Counted from the stretch's first letter, positions 23,347 through 30,453 are shown. The stretch: 36,372 nt of DNA from Bryobacterales bacterium (GCA_003162425.1 PMOK01000344.1:1-36372), one strand, 5' to 3'. Made by a program: numbers and translations. Notes: generated from the letters alone by a model not told the origin.

Positions 23347-24663
23347 ATGCGCGTCATGAAAATGACTTGGCCGCGGATGAACACGGATGGACACAGACGT
23401 TTTCGGGGATCTGTGTTCATCTTAACCGCGGCAGTTGCGATCTGCACAGCGCAGGAAGGTCCCTTCCGCGCCGGGAATGGGGTTAGCACACCAACTGTTC
23501 TACAAAAAACGGAGCCGTCGTACTCCGAGGAAGCTCGCGTAGCCGCCGTCGATGGGAACGTGAGGATTTCTTTGGTGGTGGATTCCCAGGGGAATCCATC
23601 GGATCTGAAAGTGACGCGGCCGATCGGGTTTGGCTTGGATGAAGCTGCACTTCGGAGCATTGCTTCATGGAAATTCAAGCCGGGCATGAAGGATGGGGTC
23701 GCGGTTCCTGTGCAAACCTCGATCGAAGTGAATTTCCGGCTTCTGGACAAAGGCGACACGTTGCACATGGAACGCTTCGTGTGTAAATTACCGGAGGGCG
23801 CGTCCCGTCCAAAGGTGTTGAAGAGCGAGCATCCTCCATCGCCCGGTCCCGATGAAACAGTTTCCGTCACGATTTCCATGGATGTGAACGAGCGGGGTGT
23901 GCCTGAGAATCTTCACTTGGTGAAATTGACGGAGGCGAAGTGGGAGAACGATGTGATCGCTGCGATGCGCGAATGGCGATTTCAACCGAGCGTCGCCGGA
24001 GGGGATGGGAAGCCGGTGGTGGCGCCGTGTACGTTGAGTTTTGCAGTGGGAAAGATGCCGGTGTCCGCGAGCGCTTACCAGATCGGCGGCGGCATTTCTC
24101 CGCCCAATGTCATCACCAAAGTCCAGCCAGAGTTCTCCATGGAAGCTAGCCGGGCAAGGCTGGAAGGCAAGGTGGTGTTGATGGTGGTTGTGGATGAAGG
24201 CGGCAAGGCCAGGGAGATGAAGGTGATTCGACCACTCGGGCTGGGTCTGGACGAGAAAGCGATCGAGGCGGTCGGTGAGTGGGTGTTTCAACCTGGATCG
24301 AAGGACGGGCAGGCGGTGGCGGTTCAGGCAACGATTGAAGTCAATTTTCGGATACTGGACAAACGCGACAAGGCGGCCTGGCACACGGAGAACGTCGCAT
24401 TTAGACTCCCCAAAGGAGGTGTGCGACCGCACTTGGTCAGCACTAAATTCCCCGCAGCTTCCGATGCCGCGGATTCTGTTACCGTGTCGTTCGAGGTAGA
24501 CGAGAGCGGGAAACCTGTGAATCTACACGCGGACAAATCGTCGGACGAGAAGTGGGAACGGAAGATGCTGGCGGCCGTGAAGGATTGGAGATTCGACCCG
24601 GGGCTGAAGGATGGAAAGGCGATCGTGGTTCCGTGCACGGTCAGCGTGGCTATGGGGCGGTAG
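23347..24663 (+). CDS. Exported protein with four TonB C-terminal-like domains
   Basis: 438 residues. A signal sequence ends near residue 36 (VFILTAAVAICTAQ). Four TonB_C-like units follow, at about 46-135, 139-235, 236-341 and 342-438. Units 1 and 3 match closely (KTEPSYSEEARVAAVDGNVRISLVVD against KVQPEFSMEASRARLEGKVVLMVVVD; GFGLDEAALRSIASWKFKPG against GLGLDEKAIEAVGEWVFQPG). Units 2 and 4 also match (ISMDVNERGVPENLHL against VSFEVDESGKPVNLHA), so a two-domain block was duplicated (ABAB). Classical TonB has one such domain tethered by a membrane helix and proline linker; neither is present. It may be a periplasmic binding or scaffold protein. ATG 23377 is an alternative start, inside a palindromic repeat that encodes much of the signal peptide. 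It overlaps the converging HAD gene by 14 bp. Confidence 0.8.
   Translation: MRVMKMTWPRMNTDGHRRFRGSVFILTAAVAICTAQEGPFRAGNGVSTPTVLQKTEPSYSEEARVAAVDGNVRISLVVDSQGNPSDLKVTRPIGFGLDEAALRSIASWKFKPGMKDGVAVPVQTSIEVNFRLLDKGDTLHMERFVCKLPEGASRPKVLKSEHPPSPGPDETVSVTISMDVNERGVPENLHLVKLTEAKWENDVIAAMREWRFQPSVAGGDGKPVVAPCTLSFAVGKMPVSASAYQIGGGISPPNVITKVQPEFSMEASRARLEGKVVLMVVVDEGGKAREMKVIRPLGLGLDEKAIEAVGEWVFQPGSKDGQAVAVQATIEVNFRILDKRDKAAWHTENVAFRLPKGGVRPHLVSTKFPAASDAADSVTVSFEVDESGKPVNLHADKSSDEKWERKMLAAVKDWRFDPGLKDGKAIVVPCTVSVAMGR
23371..23431 (+). repeat. Palindromic element encoding the signal peptide of the TonB-domain gene
   Basis: CCGCGG occurs at both ends (23371-23376 and 23426-23431). Inside, GATGGACACAGA (23386-23397) and TCTGTGTTCATC (23410-23421) pair at 11 of 12 positions. 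The left arm resembles a GGATGAACACGGATG-type repeat that I recall in several soil-bacterial phyla. Here it lies within the 5' coding region, and its right arm encodes the hydrophobic core of the signal peptide. Confidence 0.65.
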
Positions 24664-25330
24664 CGGGGCTGCATCGTTCGAGGTTCTGATTTACTAAGTC
24701 GCCGATTCGGTCGATGCTCAGGTCGGCGGGCGGGTATTCGGCTAGCGTCTTGGCATCGCGGGCGTAGTGACCTTGTTTCACAAAGACCGTAGTGACGCGG
24801 GAGTTCCAGATCTTTTTTATGGCGTGTAGGATCCGGAGCTTGTCGTCCACCACGACGTAATGCGCGGCCGGATAGCGCTGCTCGACGTCTTGGAGTTCGT
24901 GTTCCTTGTGGACATAAATAAGGACGTTGCCGTCGACCGTCTCATAGAGACCTGAGCGATAGATCTTGTGCGGTTGGAAAACGACATCGCCATCAGACAG
25001 AATCGCTACTGGCCCCCATTGGCCGACGTGCTCGACGGCATCGATTGATCCTGGGAACAGACGATTGGCGAACGGATAGCGGATCAGAAAATAGGAGACG
25101 GCCAACAAGCGCGGATCGCGGGGGTATTCGATGCGATAACGCTGCAGGGCTCCCAGATAATCCGCATAGCCGAGTTCGGTCCGCAGGATTTCGAAGATCT
25201 CCCAATAGCGCTCGGAGCGTTCGGGGCCGACCTCGTTTTGGAGATAACGTTTCAGATCAGCCGTGACGTGATCGTTATCGAGTAGGGTGTTGTCGACGTC
25301 GAACAGGAACACTGTGTTGGTGGACGACAT
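24650..25330 (-). CDS. HAD-superfamily hydrolase
   Basis: 226 residues from ATG 25330. Motif I is FLFDVDNTLLDND with nucleophile Asp11 and Asp13; motif II is VAILSDGD with Ser; a conserved Lys follows in the FQPHKIYRSG region; motif IV is HYVVVDDKLRIL. The cap between motifs I and II (about 20-90) is helical, the type 1 arrangement. It probably acts as a cytoplasmic phosphatase on a small metabolite. An open frame extends 37 codons upstream into the twin-hairpin repeat at 25358-25402 and is not used. TGG-TATGTT (25348-25340) is an extended -10 ending 9 nt before the ATG. The 77-residue gene lies upstream on the same strand. Confidence 0.87.
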   Translation of the reverse strand: MSSTNTVFLFDVDNTLLDNDHVTADLKRYLQNEVGPERSERYWEIFEILRTELGYADYLGALQRYRIEYPRDPRLLAVSYFLIRYPFANRLFPGSIDAVEHVGQWGPVAILSDGDVVFQPHKIYRSGLYETVDGNVLIYVHKEHELQDVEQRYPAAHYVVVDDKLRILHAIKKIWNSRVTTVFVKQGHYARDAKTLAEYPPADLSIDRIGDLVNQNLERCSPATAP

Positions 25331-25339
25331 AGTATGACT

Positions 25340-25348
25340 AACATACCA
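25340..25348 (-). promoter_or_regulatory. Extended -10 before the HAD hydrolase gene
   Basis: TGG-TATGTT on the minus strand ends 9 nt before ATG 25330, giving a predicted leader of about 2 nt. The same TGN-TATGTT-AGT string occurs before the first crotonase gene (4958). Confidence 0.4.
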
Positions 25349-25357
25349 AGCTTGAGG

Positions 25358-25402
25358 GCGTTCCCAGGAGTGGGAACGCGGCACGCAGAGTGCGTGCGCT
25401 AC
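25358..25402 (+). repeat. Twin-hairpin repeat, copy 2
   Basis: Arms GCGTTCCCA and TGGGAACGC around GGAG, then GCACGCA and TGCGTGC around GAG, ending GCGCTAC. Relative to copies 1 and 3 the first stem has a compensatory change (A-T replaced by C-G at the seventh pair). The CTA in its tail forms the TAG stop of the 77-residue gene on the other strand. It separates that gene from the HAD gene. Confidence 0.85.
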
Positions 25403-25632
25403 TCCTCGGCTGGGGAGAAAACGCATTCCAAGAGGCGGCAACTTGAGTCGAGCAAGTCATCCACGTCGGGGCGGGCCAAAGTGGACCGGGCGATGGATGT
25501 GAGGCGGCGTGAGATGGCTTCCCAGGTTGCTTTTTTGCGAGGGGACGCTGGCCAATGGCTGACGACTTCGAGCCGGTATTCGAGGAAAAGGACGTCGGAT
25601 CGGGCGGGGACACTGGAGAGTGAAGTTACCAT
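25399..25632 (-). CDS. Small protein of unknown function (77 residues)
   Basis: A soluble-looking protein with a beta-like start (LFLEYRLEVVSHWPASPRKKATWEAI) and a basic helix (SRRLTSIARSTLARPDVDDLLDSSCRLLECVF). I do not recognise a family. It is supported by AAGGA about 8 nt before the ATG, by protein-like composition and by position: it precedes the HAD gene on the same strand and diverges from the HDOD gene over 90 bp. Its TAG stop is provided by the twin-hairpin repeat, so the last residues may be a recent truncation point. Ten residues from the start there is no signal peptide or membrane segment, so a cytoplasmic role is likely. Confidence 0.5.
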   Translation of the reverse strand: MVTSLSSVPARSDVLFLEYRLEVVSHWPASPRKKATWEAISRRLTSIARSTLARPDVDDLLDSSCRLLECVFSPAEE

Positions 25633-25641
25633 GACGCTTTC

Positions 25642-25705
25642 CTTATCGGTAGGGGTTCAGGATATAAGAGGCGGGCCTCATATTTGTCCGGGCGGGTCCG
25701 ATAAG
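25642..25705 (+). promoter_or_regulatory. Structured leader/operator region between the 77-residue and HDOD genes
   Basis: CTTATCGG (25642-25649) and CCGATAAG (25698-25705) are perfect 8-nt complements 48 bp apart. Between them ATAT-AA-GAGGC and GCCTC-ATAT form an inner hairpin around GG (about 25662-25683). The arrangement fits a structured 5' leader of the HDOD mRNA, or two operator half-sites in the divergent gap. It does not resemble the cyclic-di-GMP GEMM riboswitch consensus. Confidence 0.4.
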
Positions 25706-25722
25706 AAAACCGAGGTAAGAAC

Positions 25723-26586
25723 ATGATCGATACGGAAGTGCGAAGAAGCCAGCGGAAACCGCCGACCAACACCGCGCCCTGGGCGCTAGACAAGCTACCG
25801 CCGTTTCCAATGGTGGCCAGCCGCTTGATGCAGTTGTTAGCCAAAGAAGACCCAGACATCAGCGAAGTAGGGCGGATGATATCGGCCGAGCCGGTTTTTG
25901 CGACCAGGGTATTGCAGATGGCGAATTCGCCGCTCTTCGCATTGACCGCTCAAGTAAAGACGTTGTCGCATGCGATCGTGGTTCTGGGGCTGGCGCGGGT
26001 AAAGTCGATTACGGTGACGCGGGCCCTGGGTGATTTCGTGGCGCCGGCGCTCAGCGTCCGTTCGCTGCGCGTATGTTGGCAAAACAGCCTGGCCGGGGCA
26101 CTGCTGGCGGAAAAACTGGCGCGCGCTTGCAAGATGGATGCCGATGTCGCTTACGTGGCCGGATTGTTGCGCGACATAGGCAGGTTGGCATTGCTGGTGA
26201 AATATCCGGATTCCTATGCGAACCTGCTGGCTGTTTCGGGAGAGCACGCTTTCGATCTACTGAGCACTGAGCGCGAATTGTTCGACGTGGATCATTGCCA
26301 GGCGGGCGAGTGGCTGATGGGGCGGATGCCGTTCCCGCCCGAGTTGACGGAGGTAGTGGCTCATCACCATGACACGCCAACCGATAACACCTTCCGCATG
26401 GTGCATCTGATCCGGACCGCGGACCGGATGGCGGACGCATTGGGCTTTGCGGTGGTGGCGCAAGCGGACCCGCTGCAGTTCGGGCAAGTGCTGCAGGACC
26501 TTCCCGAAGCGGCGCTGGCGCGGTTCCATTATGAGGAGGAGGACTTGAAAGCGGAAATCGACATGCGGATCCAGACCTGGGGTTGA
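25723..26586 (+). CDS. HDOD-domain signalling protein
   Basis: 287 residues, almost all one HDOD domain (about 22-215): LPPFPMVASRLMQLLAKEDPDISEVGRMISAEPVFATRVLQMANSPLF, the AIVVLGLARVKSITVTRAL helix, VAYVAGLLRDIGRLALL and the VDHCQAGEWLMGRMPFPPELTEVVAHHH block. HDOD proteins are HD-related regulators without proven hydrolase activity, often linked to two-component or cyclic-di-GMP signalling. Here the HD position reads R-D (LLRDIG), consistent with a non-catalytic domain. No receiver, GGDEF or EAL domain is attached. The start follows GAGG at 8 nt. The MBL-fold gene begins 37 bp downstream with its own promoter-like repeats. Confidence 0.9.
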   Translation: MIDTEVRRSQRKPPTNTAPWALDKLPPFPMVASRLMQLLAKEDPDISEVGRMISAEPVFATRVLQMANSPLFALTAQVKTLSHAIVVLGLARVKSITVTRALGDFVAPALSVRSLRVCWQNSLAGALLAEKLARACKMDADVAYVAGLLRDIGRLALLVKYPDSYANLLAVSGEHAFDLLSTERELFDVDHCQAGEWLMGRMPFPPELTEVVAHHHDTPTDNTFRMVHLIRTADRMADALGFAVVAQADPLQFGQVLQDLPEAALARFHYEEEDLKAEIDMRIQTWG

Positions 26587-26621
26587 TTAAAATGTCCATT
26601 AAGATGTCGATTAAAATGGTG
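26586..26621 (+). promoter_or_regulatory. Three tandem 12-bp repeats, each with a -10-like hexamer
   Basis: ATTAAAATGTCC, ATTAAGATGTCG and ATTAAAATGGTG follow each other without gaps directly after the HDOD stop. They contain TAAAAT (26588), TAAGAT (26600) and TAAAAT (26612). The last hexamer ends 6 nt before GTG 26624, so it may be the -10 of a leaderless promoter; the 12-bp phasing could also mark repeated regulator sites. Confidence 0.5.
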
Positions 26622-26623
26622 GG

Positions 26624-27517
26624 GTGACTCTGCACCTCGCGGTTCTCTGGATGACGTGTACTGCGTTGGCGATGGCTCAAGCCCCGCAGCCAAATGGCGG
26701 TGGCGTACGCCCAGGGTCTTTGCCGGCCAAGTGGATTACGAGCGAGAATTGTGTCGAGGTTCCGGACTGGCAGGTCCACGCGTACAACGAAGACTTCTAC
26801 ATTCTGCGCCAATCGGGCTGCGTCAGCTACGAGAAGCCCTTTCTCTATCTGTTATTCGGGAAAGACAAGGCGCTGCTCGAAGATACCGGCGCGCCGCCCA
26901 GCGATGCGGCGCGCGTAGTGAGCGACGTGATCGCGAAGTGGCTCAAGCGGAAGAGCCAGACTTCGATTGCGCTGATTGTGGCGCATTCGCATTCCCACGG
27001 CGATCATGTGGCCGGTGATGCCGGGTTTCGAGGCCTCGCAAACGTGACGATGGTTCCGCTCACGGTGGATGGCACGCGTGAGTTCTTCGGGATTGAGAAG
27101 TGGCCGGACGGAATCGGGCACGTGGATCTAGGCGAGCGCGTTCTGGACGTGATTCCGATCCCAGGCCACAATGCGCTAAGCCTTGCGTTCTACGATCGCC
27201 AGACCGGTGTGCTGCTCACGGGCGACAGCTTGTATCCCGGGCGATTGTACGTGCAAGATTTTCCCGCGTTTGTCCGCAGCACGGAGCGGCTGGTGGAATT
27301 TACCAAGGGGAAGATTGTGGCGCATATACTCGGGACGCACATCGAACAGATGGCAGTGCCGTATAAGGATTATCCGATCGGGACAAAAGACCAGCCGGAA
27401 GAACACGAGCTGGCGCTGTCAAGAGGAGCCCTGCTGGAATTGGAAGACGCGTTGCACGCGATGGGGGATAAGCCGGTGCGGATGGCGCTACGTGATTTTA
27501 CGATTTGGCCTAAGTAG
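26624..27517 (+). CDS. Metallo-beta-lactamase-fold hydrolase, exported
   Basis: 297 residues from a GTG start. An N-terminal signal peptide ends near LAMAQA. The metal-binding HxHxDH motif is H123-S-H125-G-D127-H128, followed by PGHNALSL (third His), TGDSLYPG (bridging Asp) and GTHIEQM (last His), so a dinuclear zinc site is complete. The domain covers about residues 50-260. The sequence is a general MBL-fold hydrolase; sub-family and substrate (lactone, thioester, beta-lactam, other) cannot be decided. The upstream gap has three 12-bp repeats with -10-like hexamers. The gene converges on the 158-residue gene, with a heptamer array between the stops. Confidence 0.88.
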   Translation: MTLHLAVLWMTCTALAMAQAPQPNGGGVRPGSLPAKWITSENCVEVPDWQVHAYNEDFYILRQSGCVSYEKPFLYLLFGKDKALLEDTGAPPSDAARVVSDVIAKWLKRKSQTSIALIVAHSHSHGDHVAGDAGFRGLANVTMVPLTVDGTREFFGIEKWPDGIGHVDLGERVLDVIPIPGHNALSLAFYDRQTGVLLTGDSLYPGRLYVQDFPAFVRSTERLVEFTKGKIVAHILGTHIEQMAVPYKDYPIGTKDQPEEHELALSRGALLELEDALHAMGDKPVRMALRDFTIWPK

Positions 27518-27537
27518 GTTTCTGGTTTCTGGTTTCT
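27517..27537 (+). repeat. Heptamer tandem repeat between converging genes
   Basis: Three exact copies of GGTTTCT fill the 22-bp gap between the MBL-fold stop and the stop of the minus-strand 158-residue gene. The complement, AGAAACC, is a rotation of CCAGAAA and matches the array at 14550. Confidence 0.8.
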
Positions 27538-27539
27538 GG

Positions 27540-28016
27540 TTACAGGTGGTCGGGGTCCAGGTTGAAGACTTCTATCATGTAGTCGTAGTGGCCTTCCTGG
27601 AGGAAGACTAAGTAGATTTCGTGGACCAGGTGGATTAGCTTGCGAGTGGCGTATTCGTAGTCGCTGTTCTTTACCGTTAATGTTAGCGCGACGTTGCCGG
27701 AACGATTGGAGGACCGGACGGCGGCCTTCTTCAGGTCGATGCGGCGGTGGTCCGGCAAACTTTCGGAGTGGCGCGACTTCACGAATTCCTTGAACTCGCG
27801 ATACATGGAAGAGCCGGCTGGAACCTCCGGCAGGACCACTGGGAATCGCAGCGTTTTTTTGTGCGTGTCGAGGATCAGTTCGAAGAACCGGTCGCGATGC
27901 CACAGTATTTTGAACGAGGCTACGCCGGATCGGACTGAACCGCGCGAAAAACCCTTGAACGTTCCGCGGTTCGCGTAGTTTTCAAGAATGCCGGCAACCG
28001 ACTCAATCGTCTTCAG
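27540..28016 (-). CDS. Conserved-looking protein of unknown function, probable CTG start
   Basis: 158 residues without signal peptide or membrane helix. Notable blocks are ESVAGILENYANRG, SFKILWHRDRFFELILD, KKTLRFPVVLPEVPAGS, DHRRIDLKKAAVRS and EYATRKLIHLVHEIYLVFLQ near the C-terminus. I do not recognise a characterised family. The conserved-looking N-terminus (KTIESVAG) is preceded by CTG at 28016, which overlaps the TGA of the upstream ThDP-enzyme gene (CTGA). No ATG, GTG or TTG lies in frame near this point; the closest upstream ones are deep inside the preceding gene and give an arginine-rich shadow sequence. Translation coupling with a CTG start is therefore the simplest reading. It is the last gene of the cytochrome c/ThDP-enzyme operon. 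Confidence 0.6.
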   Translation of the reverse strand: MKTIESVAGILENYANRGTFKGFSRGSVRSGVASFKILWHRDRFFELILDTHKKTLRFPVVLPEVPAGSSMYREFKEFVKSRHSESLPDHRRIDLKKAAVRSSNRSGNVALTLTVKNSDYEYATRKLIHLVHEIYLVFLQEGHYDYMIEVFNLDPDHL

Positions 28017-29971
28017 TGGGCGAACGCTCCGACGCCGGGTTCGGTGGGCAGTGCGATACCGGGCGGGTATACATTGCCGGAGGTAAATTCCTTGAGCGCC
28101 TGGACGTTGATAAGCGACGAAACGGTTTCCTTGGAAGCCGCATCGTAGCTGCGTTTCAACGCGGCACGAAGCTGCTCGGGAGTTCGGACATACTCGCCAC
28201 GGGCGCCCAATCCCTCGGCCATTTTGTCGTAGCGAAGGTTTTCCTGAAACAGGTAGAGGTGCATGGAGCGCGCGGATCCCATTGCGGCCGGGAACATGCC
28301 CCAGCAATTGTTGTTGTAGACCACGGCGATCACCGGGATCTTGTACTTCGCCGCAGTATCCAGCTCAAACATGCTGTATGCGATTCCGGCGTCGCTGGTG
28401 ATGCAAAGAACCGGCGCGCCTTTATATGGAGCTTGTGGACCGACGCCGCGCTGCACAGCGGCGCCAGCGCCGATCACCATCGCCAGGTCGGGACCAATGG
28501 CGCCGTACTGATAGCCGCACGCCAGACCTTGTCCGGGACGGTTGGCACGCATCCAGCGGCCGCTGAAAATTCCAGTGGTCCAGCCGCCGATGCCGGTAAC
28601 GGTCTGCTTGGGATCGATGTCGCCCTTGTAGAGGAAGTCGTGAACTTCCTTGGCCATCACGGCGGGATGAATATGATCGGTGGCGGCGCTGTGTTTTAAA
28701 CCGAGCTGATAGTGCGCCAGGTTGGTATCTTCGAATTTCTTGCGTGCGGCTGCCAATTCATTGACCCAAGCATCGCGCTTCTTCGAGGGCAGTTCGCTCG
28801 CGAGCGATTCAAGGAAGACTTTCTCGTCGCTGACGATGCCGAGATCGAGCGGCCAGTTGCGGCCCAAATCTTCCTGCACCGGATGAACGCGAATAGTTTT
28901 GACGTCGGGATTGAAGCGGTATTCGCCGGGACTCGGCATGCAATATTGGCCGATGAACACAACCAGGTCGGCACTCATGAGGGCATCGGGCGCAAGACTG
29001 GCGGATAAGCGATGGTCATCGGGGAAATGGCCGCGCATTGGCCCTGAGGTAACTACGGCGAACTCGTGTTTCTCGGCGGCTTGGAGCAGAGCTTCGCAGG
29101 CCTTGCGCTGGAACACTCCCTGGCCAGCCACCAGAATGGGCCGCTGGGCCTTGCTGATCATGTCCACGGCGCTTGCTACTTCCTTGTTGGAAGGTTGCGG
29201 GCGGGATTCGGTTCGATACTTGTCCTTGGTATAAAAATCCTTAATATTGGCTGGATCGGTGAAGCGGGCTCGAGCCACTTCGCCCGGGAAGTCGAGATGC
29301 ACGGGACCGGGAACACCGGATTTCATGTTTCGGAAAGCGTAGGCGCCATATTCCCACACGCGATCGGGCGCGATGAGGCGCTTGCCGTACTTTTTCATGC
29401 CTGTGGTGATGGGCTGCTGATAACCGGTTTGGATAAACGCTTCGCGGTCGTCGCCGGCGATCTGCATGTTGCTGGCGAGCACGAGGAGCGGCGTGCGGGC
29501 AGCGTGCGCGGAGGCGATGTTCATGATCATGTGCGTGAAGCCCGGGCCTTCGGTGCCGGAGCAAGCCGTGGCTTCGCCGGTGACGCGCGAGAATCCATCG
29601 GCCGCGGCGCACATGGGACCCTCGGAGCGGCCGCCGTAGCTGGGGACTCCGGCCGCAGCCATGGCGTTGATGACCGTGTAGTTGCCGGGGCAGCAGAACA
29701 TCGCGGCCAGATCTTCTTCTTTGCAGAGCTTGGCGAATACTTCGGCGCCGGTCATGCCACGGCCTTCGAAAGTTCCGACCTTAGGCGCTTCATTCAAGGT
29801 GGCCGGGATCTCCTTAGGGATGGTGATTGTTGGAATGGTGGCCGAGGTGCCGGCGAATAACTGGCCGGGAGTGGCGATGGCAGCGGCGATGGCGCCGGCT
29901 CCTGCGGGAGTCATCAGGAAATTCCGGCGGGAAGTCCGCGGGTCAGGCTTTGAATCAGTTGTCTCTTTCAT
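28013..29971 (-). CDS. Tat-exported thiamine-diphosphate-dependent enzyme
   Basis: 652 residues. The N-terminus has a twin-arginine signal, S14-R-R-N-F-L-M20, followed by an Ala/Gly-rich hydrophobic stretch, so the folded enzyme is predicted to be exported. The pyrimidine-binding domain (about 70-240) includes RSEGPMCAAADGFSRVTG with Glu117, the cofactor-activating glutamate. A central domain (about 275-415) follows, then the pyrophosphate domain (about 450-640) with LCITSDAGIAYSMFELDTA and VVYNNNCWG, a variant of the GDG...NN Mg-ThDP motif (SDA in place of GDG). The layout matches pyruvate oxidase, oxalyl-CoA decarboxylase and acetolactate synthase relatives; which reaction is unknown. A cytochrome c gene ends 12 bp upstream and GAGGAG precedes the ATG. 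The context suggests periplasmic oxidation of a 2-oxo acid with electrons passed to cytochrome c. Confidence 0.85.
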   Translation of the reverse strand: MKETTDSKPDPRTSRRNFLMTPAGAGAIAAAIATPGQLFAGTSATIPTITIPKEIPATLNEAPKVGTFEGRGMTGAEVFAKLCKEEDLAAMFCCPGNYTVINAMAAAGVPSYGGRSEGPMCAAADGFSRVTGEATACSGTEGPGFTHMIMNIASAHAARTPLLVLASNMQIAGDDREAFIQTGYQQPITTGMKKYGKRLIAPDRVWEYGAYAFRNMKSGVPGPVHLDFPGEVARARFTDPANIKDFYTKDKYRTESRPQPSNKEVASAVDMISKAQRPILVAGQGVFQRKACEALLQAAEKHEFAVVTSGPMRGHFPDDHRLSASLAPDALMSADLVVFIGQYCMPSPGEYRFNPDVKTIRVHPVQEDLGRNWPLDLGIVSDEKVFLESLASELPSKKRDAWVNELAAARKKFEDTNLAHYQLGLKHSAATDHIHPAVMAKEVHDFLYKGDIDPKQTVTGIGGWTTGIFSGRWMRANRPGQGLACGYQYGAIGPDLAMVIGAGAAVQRGVGPQAPYKGAPVLCITSDAGIAYSMFELDTAAKYKIPVIAVVYNNNCWGMFPAAMGSARSMHLYLFQENLRYDKMAEGLGARGEYVRTPEQLRAALKRSYDAASKETVSSLINVQALKEFTSGNVYPPGIALPTEPGVGAFAH

Positions 29972-29983
29972 GGAGTTACTCCT

Positions 29984-30445
29984 CTAGTTGCTCTTGCTTT
30001 TTTCGTCCTCTTGTAAAGGTGGCCGCATGGACTCAGGCCACAGGCTGCGAATATAGTTGACCAGGTGCCACATATCAACTTCGGAAAGCTGAGCTTTGAA
30101 GGTGGGCATGCTGGCGCCTTGGCCTTCTCGAATGCTGCGGAAGATCTCGCCTTCGGTGGTTCCATTTTTCCAGAGTTTCGGCGAAGTGAGATCGGTAGCG
30201 TCGGCGACCACGTCGACGGTGGCTTTACCGTCGGCGCCATGGCATCCAGTGCAATTGCGCGCGAACAGGCTTCGGCCCTGGGAGATGGATTTTTTCGTGT
30301 AGGGAACGGGGCTGGTGAGTTTCTTGGCGTCGGCTACGGTGAGGGGATCGGCGATTTTCGATTTTTCGTCCGCAAAGGCGATGTTGCGCGAGGTGACAAA
30401 CAGACCGCTGGCAAGCAACATAGCGATAGTGACGGACTTAGTCAA
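29984..30445 (-). CDS. Exported c-type cytochrome, class I
   Basis: 153 residues from TTG 30445, with a signal peptide ending near IAFA. The haem-binding motif C65-T-G-C68-H69 lies in LFARNCTGCHGADGK and the likely distal ligand is Met113 (ASMPTF). WHLVNYIRSL is the usual C-terminal helix of a cytochrome c (cytochrome CBB3-type) domain. A single-haem periplasmic electron carrier is expected. ATG 30421 is an alternative start but leaves a shorter hydrophobic segment. TATGAT ends 8 nt before the TTG, suggesting a leaderless message starting at this gene. The ThDP-enzyme gene starts 12 bp after its stop, so the two are almost certainly cotranscribed and probably act together. Confidence 0.88.
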   Translation of the reverse strand: MTKSVTIAMLLASGLFVTSRNIAFADEKSKIADPLTVADAKKLTSPVPYTKKSISQGRSLFARNCTGCHGADGKATVDVVADATDLTSPKLWKNGTTEGEIFRSIREGQGASMPTFKAQLSEVDMWHLVNYIRSLWPESMRPPLQEDEKSKSN

Positions 30446-30453
30446 CCTTATAA

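Noticed and set aside
23788..24432. 214-residue minus-strand frame opposite the TonB-domain gene
   Set aside because: Histidine/arginine-rich shadow of the duplicated domains; no ribosome binding site or known motif.
25642..25722. Cyclic-di-GMP (GEMM) riboswitch before the HDOD gene
   Set aside because: The conserved GEMM core sequences are not present; only nested inverted repeats are seen.
28016..29860. Long plus-strand frames (227 and 264 residues) opposite the ThDP-enzyme gene
   Set aside because: No family motifs, composition typical of antisense frames, and the minus strand encodes a complete recognisable enzyme.
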